Below are positions 34,542 through 42,829 of a stretch of 64,000 bases of DNA, in pieces. A program made the position numbers and the translations under genes. Within the stretch, counting starts at the first letter, position 1. Every line of letters starts with the position of its first letter. The DNA lies in NCBI RefSeq assembly GCF_016019955.1, contig NZ_JAECRZ010000009.1, forward strand, positions 62,001 through 126,000, in the 5' to 3' direction. The notes below the pieces were generated by a model. It made no database searches and was not told the origin of the DNA. It saw nothing but the letters and a program-made list of their open reading frames with translations. The stretch comes from Thiosulfatihalobacter marinus (lineage in GTDB: Bacteria > Pseudomonadota > Alphaproteobacteria > Rhodobacterales > Rhodobacteraceae).

Positions 34542-36575
34542 TCAGAGATCCTGCGCCAGGCGCACGCCCTCATCAATGGCGCGCAGCGCATCCAGTTCGG
34601 CGGCCTCCTTTGCCCCGCCGATCATCGTAACCGGGACGCCGCGCGCTACAACCTCTTTGGCCAGGGCCCGTTCCGGTTCCTGACCGGTGCACAGCACAAT
34701 TGTATCGGCTGCGATGACCGTCGGGTTTCCGTCCGCGACGATGTGCAGCCCCGCATCGTCGATATGTTCATAGGTCACCCCGCCCATTGCCTCGACCCCA
34801 TGTTTGCGCAGCGCGTTGCGCAGGATCCACCCTGTCGAAACACCAAGCCCCGCGCCCGGTTTAGCGGTCTTGCGCTGCAGCATGACGACCTTGCGGCGCG
34901 ACGGCTTCGGTGCCAGAGGGTCGCCCGCCAGGGCACCCGAGGAGACAAACTCGGGGTCCACTCCCCAGGTTTCGCAAAAGACGTCGGAATTCGCGGTCTC
35001 GGCGGGTTTGGTCACTAGGAACTCGGCCACATCATGACCGATGCCCCCCGCCCCCATCACCACGACACGGTCGCCCGCCTCGCGGTCACCGGACAGAATT
35101 TCGGCGTAGGTCGCGACGCTGGGATGGTCGATACCCGGCAGGTCGGGAATGCGCGGCGTGACCCCGGTGGCGATGACCACATGGTCAAATCCCTCAAGAT
35201 CGCTCGCCTCTGCCCGCTGTCCCAGACGCTGCGTGACCCCGTGTTTCTGCATCTGACCGGCATAATACCGCAGGGTTTCGTCGAATTCGTCCTTGCCTGG
35301 TGCGGCGCGGGCCAGATTCAGCTGACCGCCCAATTTGTCCTGCGCTTCGAACAGGGTGACATCGTGGCCCAGCCGTGCCGCCTCGGCGGCTGTGGCCATG
35401 CCCGCGGCACCACCGCCAACGACGGCCACTTTCTTTGGCGTGTCGGTTGGCGTATCCCGGAATTCCGTTTCACGCCCGGCCCTTGGATTGACCAGACATC
35501 CGACCGGCCGGTCCGAAAAAATGAAATCCAGGCAGGCCTGGTTGCAGGCAATGCAGGTGTTGATCTCGTCTGCGCGGCCCTCGCGCGTCTTTTTCACGAA
35601 ATGCGGATCGGCCAGAAACGGGCGCGCCATCGAGATCATGTCCGCATCGCCAGAGGCAAGTATGTCTTCTGCAAGCTGGGGTGTGTTGATCCGGTTCGAG
35701 GCGACTACCGGGATCGACACCGCCGCTTTGACGTTGGCTGCCGCCTTGCGCCAGGCACCGCGCGGCACCGGGTAGGCGATCGTCGGCACGCGGGCCTCAT
35801 GCCAGCCGATGCCGGTGTTCAGGATATCCGCACCCGCAGCCTCGATCTTGCGGGCCAGTGCGGCAATTTCTTCGGCGGGCGCGCCGCCCTCGACCAGATC
35901 GGCCGCCGAAATCCGGTAGATGACCAGAAAGTCGGGGCCGCAACGTTCGCGCACCGCGCGCACGATCTCGACCGGGAATCGGTGGCGGTTCGCGGCGCTG
36001 CCGCCCCAGTCGTCTTGGCGCTTGTTGGTGTGGGTGACGGTGAATTCGTTGATCAGGTATCCCTCGGACCCCATGATCTCGACGCCATCAAAGCCTGCGG
36101 CCAGCGCATTGGCGGCCGCTACGGCAAAATCCTCGATGGTACGGAGAATGTCGGCTTCGGTCATTTCACGCGGGATGAAACGGTTGATCGGGGCGCGGAT
36201 CGGCGACGGGGCCACACACCCTTCGATCTTGGCATAGCGCCCGGCGTGGAGGAGTTGCGCGCAGACCAGGCTGCCTTCGGCCTGCACCGCCTCGCAGATC
36301 GGGCGCAGGTCAAGCGCTTCTTCCGGGTCATCGATTCTCGGACCTTCTGGATCGAATATGCCCTCGGCATTGGGCGAAAACCCGCCGGTGACCAGAATCG
36401 CCGCCTCCCCCCGCGCACGCTCGGCGTAAAACGCGATCTGTTTGGCTATGCCGTCAGGCTCGGTTTCCAACCGCGTGTGCATCGACCCCATGATGACACG
36501 ATTTCGCAATGTATGCTGGCCTGCGCGGATGGGCGAGAGCATGGTTTCAAAGCTTCCATCTGGTCTATTTTTCAC
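34542..36575 (-). CDS. FadH-like 2,4-dienoyl-CoA reductase / OYE-family flavoprotein
   Basis: About 677 residues in three parts. An OYE-type TIM barrel (to about 330) carries LLHAGRYAK and DDWGGSAANRHRFP. A 4Fe-4S cluster binds to C-x2-C-x3-C-x11-C (CIACNQACLD ... GCLVNP). FAD and NADP(H) domains follow, starting VAVVGGGAAGMATA and VVVMGAGGIGHDVAEF. This matches bacterial 2,4-dienoyl-CoA reductase and related enoate reductases. The GTG at 36575 is preferred because GAGGAGGAG stands just upstream; the first downstream ATG is 36542. It is divergent from the AliB-like dehydrogenase with a perfect operator between them. Confidence 0.87.
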   Translation of the reverse strand: MKNRPDGSFETMLSPIRAGQHTLRNRVIMGSMHTRLETEPDGIAKQIAFYAERARGEAAILVTGGFSPNAEGIFDPEGPRIDDPEEALDLRPICEAVQAEGSLVCAQLLHAGRYAKIEGCVAPSPIRAPINRFIPREMTEADILRTIEDFAVAAANALAAGFDGVEIMGSEGYLINEFTVTHTNKRQDDWGGSAANRHRFPVEIVRAVRERCGPDFLVIYRISAADLVEGGAPAEEIAALARKIEAAGADILNTGIGWHEARVPTIAYPVPRGAWRKAAANVKAAVSIPVVASNRINTPQLAEDILASGDADMISMARPFLADPHFVKKTREGRADEINTCIACNQACLDFIFSDRPVGCLVNPRAGRETEFRDTPTDTPKKVAVVGGGAAGMATAAEAARLGHDVTLFEAQDKLGGQLNLARAAPGKDEFDETLRYYAGQMQKHGVTQRLGQRAEASDLEGFDHVVIATGVTPRIPDLPGIDHPSVATYAEILSGDREAGDRVVVMGAGGIGHDVAEFLVTKPAETANSDVFCETWGVDPEFVSSGALAGDPLAPKPSRRKVVMLQRKTAKPGAGLGVSTGWILRNALRKHGVEAMGGVTYEHIDDAGLHIVADGNPTVIAADTIVLCTGQEPERALAKEVVARGVPVTMIGGAKEAAELDALRAIDEGVRLAQDL

Positions 36576-36601
36576 TTTGGTTCTCCTCCTCAAAACTGCA
36601 C

Positions 36602-36630
36602 TTGATCTACATTCTAACATTTGTTAGATT
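36602..36630 (+). promoter_or_regulatory. Promoter with perfect TetR operator copy 6
   Basis: TTGATC (36602-36607), a 17-bp spacer and TAGATT (36625-36630) make a plus-strand promoter. CTAACATTTGTTAG at 36614-36627 is a perfect motif copy overlapping spacer and -10. It should control the 36.7-49.5 kb operon, and probably the divergent FadH-like/ligase operon too. Confidence 0.8.
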
Positions 36631-36668
36631 TTTGGAAAGAAGATTTTCGCTCATGGGGAGGAGCACCG

Positions 36669-37850
36669 ATGCAATTCCAGCCAACAGATGACCAAAATGC
36701 GTTTCGCGAAACCGCAAAGCGCTTCGCAACTGAAAAGCTAGCGCCCACATATCAAGAACGCGCCAGCGGCCATACATTCGACCGTGCTCTGATCAAGGAG
36801 ATGGGCGCACTGGGACTGATCGGGGCCGATCTGCCCGAGGAATTTGGGGGGCTTGGCGAAAGCTCTGTCACGTCAGGGCTGATCGTCGAAGAGATCGCCT
36901 ATGCTGATTTCAACGCAAGTTACGTGCAGCTTCTGGGGTCTCTCATGGGCGGAATGGTTGCCAAACATGCCTCCAAGGACATCGCGTCGGAATGGGTGCC
37001 GAAGGTTGTTTCGGGTGATGCCGTCATTGGTCTGGGCCTGACAGAGCCGCGCGGCGGTTCGGATGCGGCGAACCTGATTCTGAGGGCCGAAAAATCCGGC
37101 AACGGCTGGCGGCTGAACGGTGAAAAGACATCCATGAGTTTTGCCAGTCAGGCGGATGCAGCGGTCGTCTTTGCCCGTACTGGCGATCCTAACGGCGGCT
37201 CACGCGGGGTCAGCGCCTTTTTCGTCGATCTGAACCAGGAAGGGATCAAGCGCACCCATTTTGACGACATCGGCACCAAGCCTGTCGGGCGCGGGTCGGT
37301 GTTCTTTGACGATGTTTTCGTGCCGGCCGAAAATATGATGGCGGAACAGGACCGTGCCTTTGGCACGATCATGGCAGGCTTCGACTATTCCCGCGCACTG
37401 ATCGGGCTGGAGTGCCTGGGGGCCGCGCAAGCGTCGGTGGATGAAACCTGGGCCTACGTTCAGGAGCGCGAGGCATTCGGAGCCCCGATCGTGCAGTATC
37501 AGGGTGTCAGCTTTCCCCTGGCCGAGGCCGAGACCCAACTAACCATGATGCGTCAGCTTTGCTATTACACTCTGGACCTGCGCGACCGTGGCCTGCCGCA
37601 CACCTCTCAGGCCGCCATGTGCAAATGGTACCTGCCCAAAACCGCCTGCGAAATCCTTCACCAGTGCCTGATCCTGCACGGACATTACGGCTACACCACC
37701 GACCTACCCCACCACCAGCGCTACAACGATGTGCTCGGCCTGCAGATCGGTGACGGCACCGCGCAGATCCAGAAGCTGGTGATCGCCCGCGAAAAGGTCG
37801 GTCGCATGGCGCTGCAGTATGACAAGAAGGCGAAGGGAGCCGCGAAATGA
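36669..37850 (+). CDS. Acyl-CoA dehydrogenase, cyclohexanecarboxyl-CoA dehydrogenase-like
   Basis: A 393-residue acyl-CoA dehydrogenase. Wording such as TEPRGGSDAAN, LNGEKTSMSFASQADAAVVFARTG, FDYSRALIGLECLGAAQAS and GLQIGDGTAQIQKLVIAREK recalls the AliB-type enzymes acting on cyclohexanecarboxyl-CoA in Rhodopseudomonas. An Asp (GDGTAQI) stands at the usual C-terminal catalytic Glu position. It is the first gene of a long operon; the ATG at 36669 follows GGGGAGGAG. It is ATGA-coupled to the crotonase that follows. The substrate could be alicyclic or branched. Confidence 0.83.
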   Translation: MQFQPTDDQNAFRETAKRFATEKLAPTYQERASGHTFDRALIKEMGALGLIGADLPEEFGGLGESSVTSGLIVEEIAYADFNASYVQLLGSLMGGMVAKHASKDIASEWVPKVVSGDAVIGLGLTEPRGGSDAANLILRAEKSGNGWRLNGEKTSMSFASQADAAVVFARTGDPNGGSRGVSAFFVDLNQEGIKRTHFDDIGTKPVGRGSVFFDDVFVPAENMMAEQDRAFGTIMAGFDYSRALIGLECLGAAQASVDETWAYVQEREAFGAPIVQYQGVSFPLAEAETQLTMMRQLCYYTLDLRDRGLPHTSQAAMCKWYLPKTACEILHQCLILHGHYGYTTDLPHHQRYNDVLGLQIGDGTAQIQKLVIAREKVGRMALQYDKKAKGAAK

Positions 37851-38626
37851 GCGACCCCATCCTCGTCACTTCCGAGGGCAACACCGGCATCATCGAACTG
37901 GCCCGCCCCGAGAAATTCAATTGCCTATCACTTGAGGTGCATGAGCGTATTTCTGTCGCGCGTGCGGAATTCGAGGCGAACCCCGCTATTCGGGCGATCC
38001 TCATCCGGGCGCAGGGCAAGCACTTTTGCACCGGTGCCGATCTGGTGGAAGTGAAAGGTAAATTGAACGATCCCGCCGCGCTGGACCATTTCATCGCCTT
38101 TGGCATGAACAACCTGCGTGCGCTCGAAACCTCCTCCCTCCCTGTCGTGGTGGCGGTGCAGGGGTTGTGTCTGGCCGGCGGGATCGAACTGATGCTGGCA
38201 TGCGATGTATGTTTCGCGGCCGAAAGCGCCCAGTTTGGCGATCAGCACGCGCAATTCGGGCTGATTCCCGGTTGGGGTGGCTCGCAGCGGCTGACACGGC
38301 TGATGGGGCAGCGCCGGGCGCTCGACCTGATGTTCTCGGCCCGCTGGCTCAGGTCGGACGAGGCCAAAGAGGCCGGATTGGTCAACTACATCGTGCCGGA
38401 TGCGGACCTGCACAAGTCTGCGCTGGAATACTGCGAGAAAATCGCCACCCGTTCACGTCCCGGCATCGCCGAGATGAAGCGGTTGGCGCGCGAAGGCGCG
38501 GACCTTGGTATCGACCAGCAGATGCGGCTTGAGCGCGATGCCGCCGTGCGCGCACTGCCCAGCGATGACGTCGCCGAAGGACTCGACGCGTTCGAGAACC
38601 GGCGCCCCCCCGAATTCAAGGCCTGA
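37847..38626 (+). CDS. Enoyl-CoA hydratase/isomerase family protein
   Basis: A 259-residue crotonase. FCTGADLVEV and GLCLAGGIELMLACDV are the oxyanion-hole loops, with a Glu (GIEL) at the first catalytic position. The second active-site stretch reads GDQHAQFGLIPGWGGSQRL. Conventional tail with ENRRPPEFKA. The ATG overlaps the dehydrogenase stop. It likely hydrates the product of that dehydrogenase. Confidence 0.85.
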   Translation: MSDPILVTSEGNTGIIELARPEKFNCLSLEVHERISVARAEFEANPAIRAILIRAQGKHFCTGADLVEVKGKLNDPAALDHFIAFGMNNLRALETSSLPVVVAVQGLCLAGGIELMLACDVCFAAESAQFGDQHAQFGLIPGWGGSQRLTRLMGQRRALDLMFSARWLRSDEAKEAGLVNYIVPDADLHKSALEYCEKIATRSRPGIAEMKRLAREGADLGIDQQMRLERDAAVRALPSDDVAEGLDAFENRRPPEFKA

Positions 38627-38635
38627 GGACGAAGC

Positions 38636-39796
38636 ATGGATTTCATTTTGAACGACGAACAACGCCAGATTTACGACTATGGCGGCCAGCTGGCGCAGAA
38701 GTTCGACAACGATTACTGGCTGAGACACGCACGCAAGCACGAGTTTCCGCACGAAATGTTCCGCCAGATCGCCGATGACGGCTTCCTCGGCATCATGGTG
38801 CCCGAGGAATATGGCGGCGCGGGCCTTGGTATGACCGAAATGGCCCTGTTCATGGAGGGCACCGCCAATCACGGCATTCCTCTTTTGATGATGGTGGTCG
38901 GGCCGACCATGTCGCTGGCCCATATCGCCAGCCACGGGAGCGAGTTCCACAAGAAAGAACTGCTGCCGGCTGCCTGCCGCGGTGATATCCAGTTCTGTTT
39001 CGCGATCACCGAACCGGGGGCCGGGTCGAACACGATGAAGGCCACTACGCTGGCCAAGCGTCGAGGCAACCGGTTCAGCCTGTCGGGCGAAAAGACCTTC
39101 ATCACCGGGGCCGAAGTGGCCGACTACTGCCTCGTGGTGGCGCGGACCAAACCGCATACCGAGGTCAGCCGCAAGACCGACGGCTTTACCCTGTTCGCCG
39201 TGGATCTGAAGAAAAAAGGCGTCGACAAGCAGCGGGTGAAGATCTCGATCCCCCTGCCCGAGGAGCAGTGGACACTGTTCTTCGACGATGTGGATCTCGG
39301 CCCCGAGGATGTGGTCGGCGAGGTGGACGAAGGGTTCTCGATCCTGTTCGACAGCCTCAACCCCGAGCGTATCATCCTGGCCGCCTTGTGCTGCGGCATC
39401 GGCCGGTTCGCCCTGAACAAGGGCGTGGCCTATGCCTCCGAGCGCAATGTGTTCGGCCAACCCATCGGTGCGCACCAGGGCGTGCAGCATCCGATGGCCA
39501 AGGCGCACACAGCGGTCGAGATGGCCAGTCTGATGACCCGGCGCGCGGCATGGGAGTTCGACAACAAGCTGCCTGCCGGTGCGTCGTCGAACATGGCGAA
39601 ATATGCCGCCGCCGAAGCCGGGATCGAAGCGGTCGACGCGGCGCTTCAGGCGCATGGTGGATCGGGCTTTACCGAAGATACGGGACTTTACGAAATGTAC
39701 CCGCTGGTCCGCCTGCTGCGCACAGCGCCGGTGAACCGCGAACTGTGCCTGAGCTTTATCGGCGAAAAGGTCATGGGCCTGCCACGATCCTATTGA
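38636..39796 (+). CDS. Acyl-CoA dehydrogenase (FadE-like subgroup)
   Basis: A 386-residue acyl-CoA dehydrogenase. ITEPGAGSNTMKA is the FAD-binding motif and TGAEVADYCLV follows. A Glu in NPERIIL lies near the isovaleryl-type base position, and the C-terminus ends ELCLSFIGEKVMGLPRSY with no YEGT. The dehydrogenase at 47525 has the same type of ending (ILGMPRSF), so the two are related. Starts 9 bases after the crotonase. Confidence 0.84.
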   Translation: MDFILNDEQRQIYDYGGQLAQKFDNDYWLRHARKHEFPHEMFRQIADDGFLGIMVPEEYGGAGLGMTEMALFMEGTANHGIPLLMMVVGPTMSLAHIASHGSEFHKKELLPAACRGDIQFCFAITEPGAGSNTMKATTLAKRRGNRFSLSGEKTFITGAEVADYCLVVARTKPHTEVSRKTDGFTLFAVDLKKKGVDKQRVKISIPLPEEQWTLFFDDVDLGPEDVVGEVDEGFSILFDSLNPERIILAALCCGIGRFALNKGVAYASERNVFGQPIGAHQGVQHPMAKAHTAVEMASLMTRRAAWEFDNKLPAGASSNMAKYAAAEAGIEAVDAALQAHGGSGFTEDTGLYEMYPLVRLLRTAPVNRELCLSFIGEKVMGLPRSY

Positions 39797-39823
39797 TCGC
39801 CACGGCTTGGAACGGAGAACGAC

Positions 39824-41215
39824 ATGCAATTTGGAATGCGCTTCCGGCGGGAGGATGCCGCCGACAAGGTAAATGATCGCTTCTGGCACGCGATCGAGGG
39901 CACGCCGCTCGACGAGGTGCGCCGTATTCAGGAAGAGCGGCTGCGTGACCAGATGGCCTATCTCAAGTCGAATTCGACCTTCTATCAGGAAAAGTTCGCC
40001 GACGCCGGTGTCGATTTCGACGAGATTCGCAGCATCGAAGACCTGCAGAAGCTGCCTTACACCTACAAGACCGAGATCCGCGAAAGCCTTGCTGCGGAAC
40101 CGCCCTTCGGCAAGCACCGCGCGGCACCAATGTCGGACATCATCCAGATGCAGGCCTCGTCGGGCACCACCGGCAGCCCCTCGTATGTGGCCCTGACCGA
40201 ATCCGACGCCGAAATGTGGCACGAGATGACGGCGCGCTGCTTCTTCGCCAACGGGGTGCGACCGGGCGATATGGTGTTGCACGCGTTTTCGCTGGCCAAG
40301 GGCTTTGTCGGCGGCATCCCGGTGATGCAGGGATTGCAGTACATGGGCACGATCGATGTGCCGGTGGGGGCGGATGGCGGTGCAGAACGTCTGCTGCGCG
40401 CCTGCGCAGACACGCGGCCGCGTTGCGTGGTCGGCGCTCCGAACTTTGTTCTGCACCTGGCCGAAAAGGCTCCCGAGGTGCTGGGATGCAAGGCCAGCGA
40501 ACTGGGTATCGAGCGCGTGATCGTCGGCGGCGAACCCGGCGGCGGCATTCCCGCAATTCGGGCAAAGATCGAAAAGGCCTGGGGTGCGAAATGCACCGAG
40601 ATGCTGGGCGGCACCGATCTGGGCGTGACATACTGGGCCGAGTGCGACGCCCAGTCGGGTATGCACATGGTCAACATGGACTATATCATCACCGAATTGC
40701 TCGACCCCGAAAGCGGCGAAATCATCCCCTGGGAAAAAGGTGCCGAGGGCGAGATGGTCTATACCGCGCTCGGCCGCCAGGCGAGCCCGCTCGTGCGGTT
40801 CCGGTCAGGCGATTATATCGAAGTGATCGATACCGAATGCTCCTGCGGCCGCACCGGGCCGAAGATCCGCTGTACCGGCCGGACCGACGACATGCTGATC
40901 GTCCGGGGGGCCAATGTCTTCCCGTCGGCGATCAACAGCGTCATTACCGAAATGGTGCCGGACACCAATGGCGTCATGCGCATCGTGGCCGATTTCGAGG
41001 GCCACACCACGCAGGGCGCGCTGACGGTGATTGTCGAACGCGGCCCCAATCGCGATCCGGCCGATGACGTCACCCTCAAAAAGAAAATCGAGCAGCGCCT
41101 GCGCGAATCCTTGGTCTTCAAGGCCGACGTTCACCTGGTTGCGGCCGACACTTTCGAAAAACCTGGCGCCGCCAAGGTCGCCTTCGTTCTCAGGAAATAT
41201 CCAGACCTGCCATGA
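39824..41215 (+). CDS. PaaK-type acyl-CoA ligase
   Basis: A 463-residue phenylacetate-CoA-ligase-family enzyme. The ATP motif ASSGTTGSPSYV is at about 108-119. GGEPGGG and GGTDLG follow, then FRSGDYIEV and CSCGRTGPKI (two Cys in the PaaK loop), and the C-terminal VRGANVFPSAIN hinge. PaaK enzymes activate aryl-acetic and related acids. Here the location between a dehydrogenase and a carboxylase suggests a non-aromatic acid or a recycled intermediate. The stop overlaps the carboxyltransferase start (ATGA). Confidence 0.85.
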   Translation: MQFGMRFRREDAADKVNDRFWHAIEGTPLDEVRRIQEERLRDQMAYLKSNSTFYQEKFADAGVDFDEIRSIEDLQKLPYTYKTEIRESLAAEPPFGKHRAAPMSDIIQMQASSGTTGSPSYVALTESDAEMWHEMTARCFFANGVRPGDMVLHAFSLAKGFVGGIPVMQGLQYMGTIDVPVGADGGAERLLRACADTRPRCVVGAPNFVLHLAEKAPEVLGCKASELGIERVIVGGEPGGGIPAIRAKIEKAWGAKCTEMLGGTDLGVTYWAECDAQSGMHMVNMDYIITELLDPESGEIIPWEKGAEGEMVYTALGRQASPLVRFRSGDYIEVIDTECSCGRTGPKIRCTGRTDDMLIVRGANVFPSAINSVITEMVPDTNGVMRIVADFEGHTTQGALTVIVERGPNRDPADDVTLKKKIEQRLRESLVFKADVHLVAADTFEKPGAAKVAFVLRKYPDLP

Positions 41216-42819
41216 CTAGAATGAAATCCCTTCTCGACACCGCGTCGGACGACTTCCGCGCCAACGACGTGTCTTACCGCGAAAAGGTCGATGAACTACA
41301 TGCCCTCCGGCTCTTACAGCGCGTCGGCGGCCCCGAAATGGCGCGCAAACGTCATGTGGACAAAGGCAAAATCCTGCCGCGCGAACGGATCGAACGACTG
41401 ATCGACCCGGGCACACCATTTCTGGAACTCGGCGAGTTGGCCGGACTGAATATGCACAAGGGAGTTCCACCCGGCGCCGGCATCATCACCGGTATTGGCG
41501 TGATCGAAGGCCGTCAGTGCATGATCATCGCCAATGATGCCACCGTAAAGGGCGGCACCTATTTCGGGATCACCTGCCGCAAACACGTCCGGGCACAGAA
41601 AATTGCCTGGAAAAACCGCCTGCCCGTCATCACCCTCGTGGACTCCGGCGGTGCCTTCCTGCCCGACCAGGCCAACCTTTTCCCCGACGAAGGCCAGTTC
41701 GGCTCCATCTTTCACCAACAGATCGGCATGTCTGGCGATGGTGTGCCGCAAATCGCCGTGGTCATGGGGCCCTGCACCGCGGGTGGTGCCTATATCCCCG
41801 CGCTCTGTGACGAAGTGGTGATCGTGCGCGGTCAGGGCTTTATGTATCTAGGCGGACCGGAATTGACCTTTGCCGCAACCGGCGAAAAGGTCGAAGCCGA
41901 AGAACTGGGTGGCGGCAAGATGCATTCGTCCGTCTCCGGTGTGACAGACCATTTGGCCGAAGATGACGCCCACGCTCTGGCCATCACGCGCGAAATTGTC
42001 AGCCATCTTGGCGAAAAACCCCAACCCCGCAAGACGCCCGAAACGCCCCGTGCGCCCGCCTACCCGGTCGAAGAGATTTATGGACTCATCAGCCGCGACC
42101 CCAAGGTGCCGACCGACAACCGCGAAATCGTGGCTCGGTTGGTCGATGAGAGCGATTTTCACGAATTCAAACCGCTTTATGGCGACACGATCATGACCGG
42201 CTGGGGCCGCATCCACGGCCACGAGGTCGGTATTCTCGCAAATACAGGCGTGCTTTTCGTCGAAGCCGCACTGAAGGCCACGCATTTCATCAATCTCTGC
42301 GTCCAGCGTGATATTCCGCTGCTGTTCCTGGCCGATGTGAACGGCTTCATGGTGGGCCGCGAGGTCGAGCAGATGGGCATTGCCAAGGCTGGCGCCAAGA
42401 TGATCACGGCCATGTCTTCGGCCCGGGTGCCGAAATTCACCATTATCACCGGCGGCTCCTATGGGGCGGGATACCTGGCCATGCTGGGCCGCCCGTTCCA
42501 GCCGGACGCAATGTTTGCCTGGCCGACGGGACGGTCGGCGATCATGGGGCCGGAACAGGCCGCCAGCGTGCTGGCTCAGGTCCGCGCGCAGATCAACGAA
42601 CGCGAAGGCAAAAGCTGGACCCCCGAGGAGGAGGAAGCCTTCAAGGCACCGATCCGCAAGGAATACGAAGATTTTCAGGGAGCCTATAATTTTGCTTCCA
42701 ACCTTTGGATCGACAGCGTGATCGAGCCCTGTGAGACCCGTGATGTCATGGCGCTGATGCTGGATGTGACATCGCGCAGACCCAAGGTCGATACCAAATT
42801 CGGCGTGTTCAGGATGTGA
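41212..42819 (+). CDS. Acyl-CoA carboxylase beta (carboxyltransferase) subunit, third set
   Basis: A 535-residue carboxyltransferase with GPCTAGGAYIPAL in the N-half, GGSYGAGYLAMLGRPFQPDA in the C-half, NDATVKGGTY, and the ending FGVFRM. It differs from the other two beta subunits in this window in the second loop (YLAMLGR for NYGMCGR), suggesting another substrate. It forms a complex with the biotin carboxylase that starts 11 bases downstream. The ATG at 41212 (or in-frame 41221) overlaps the ligase stop. Confidence 0.88.
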   Translation: MTRMKSLLDTASDDFRANDVSYREKVDELHALRLLQRVGGPEMARKRHVDKGKILPRERIERLIDPGTPFLELGELAGLNMHKGVPPGAGIITGIGVIEGRQCMIIANDATVKGGTYFGITCRKHVRAQKIAWKNRLPVITLVDSGGAFLPDQANLFPDEGQFGSIFHQQIGMSGDGVPQIAVVMGPCTAGGAYIPALCDEVVIVRGQGFMYLGGPELTFAATGEKVEAEELGGGKMHSSVSGVTDHLAEDDAHALAITREIVSHLGEKPQPRKTPETPRAPAYPVEEIYGLISRDPKVPTDNREIVARLVDESDFHEFKPLYGDTIMTGWGRIHGHEVGILANTGVLFVEAALKATHFINLCVQRDIPLLFLADVNGFMVGREVEQMGIAKAGAKMITAMSSARVPKFTIITGGSYGAGYLAMLGRPFQPDAMFAWPTGRSAIMGPEQAASVLAQVRAQINEREGKSWTPEEEEAFKAPIRKEYEDFQGAYNFASNLWIDSVIEPCETRDVMALMLDVTSRRPKVDTKFGVFRM

Positions 42820-42829
42820 GGAGCGAACC

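Noticed and set aside
25125-38626. A complete cyclohexanecarboxylate (ali/bad) pathway
   Set aside because: AliB-like and BadH-like proteins are present, but I see no BadI-type ring hydrolase and the crotonases do not show BadK wording clearly.
38453-40666. A very long open frame on the minus strand opposite the dehydrogenase and PaaK-type genes
   Set aside because: It is the mirror of G+C-rich codon use in strongly supported plus-strand genes, has no domain and no ribosome site.
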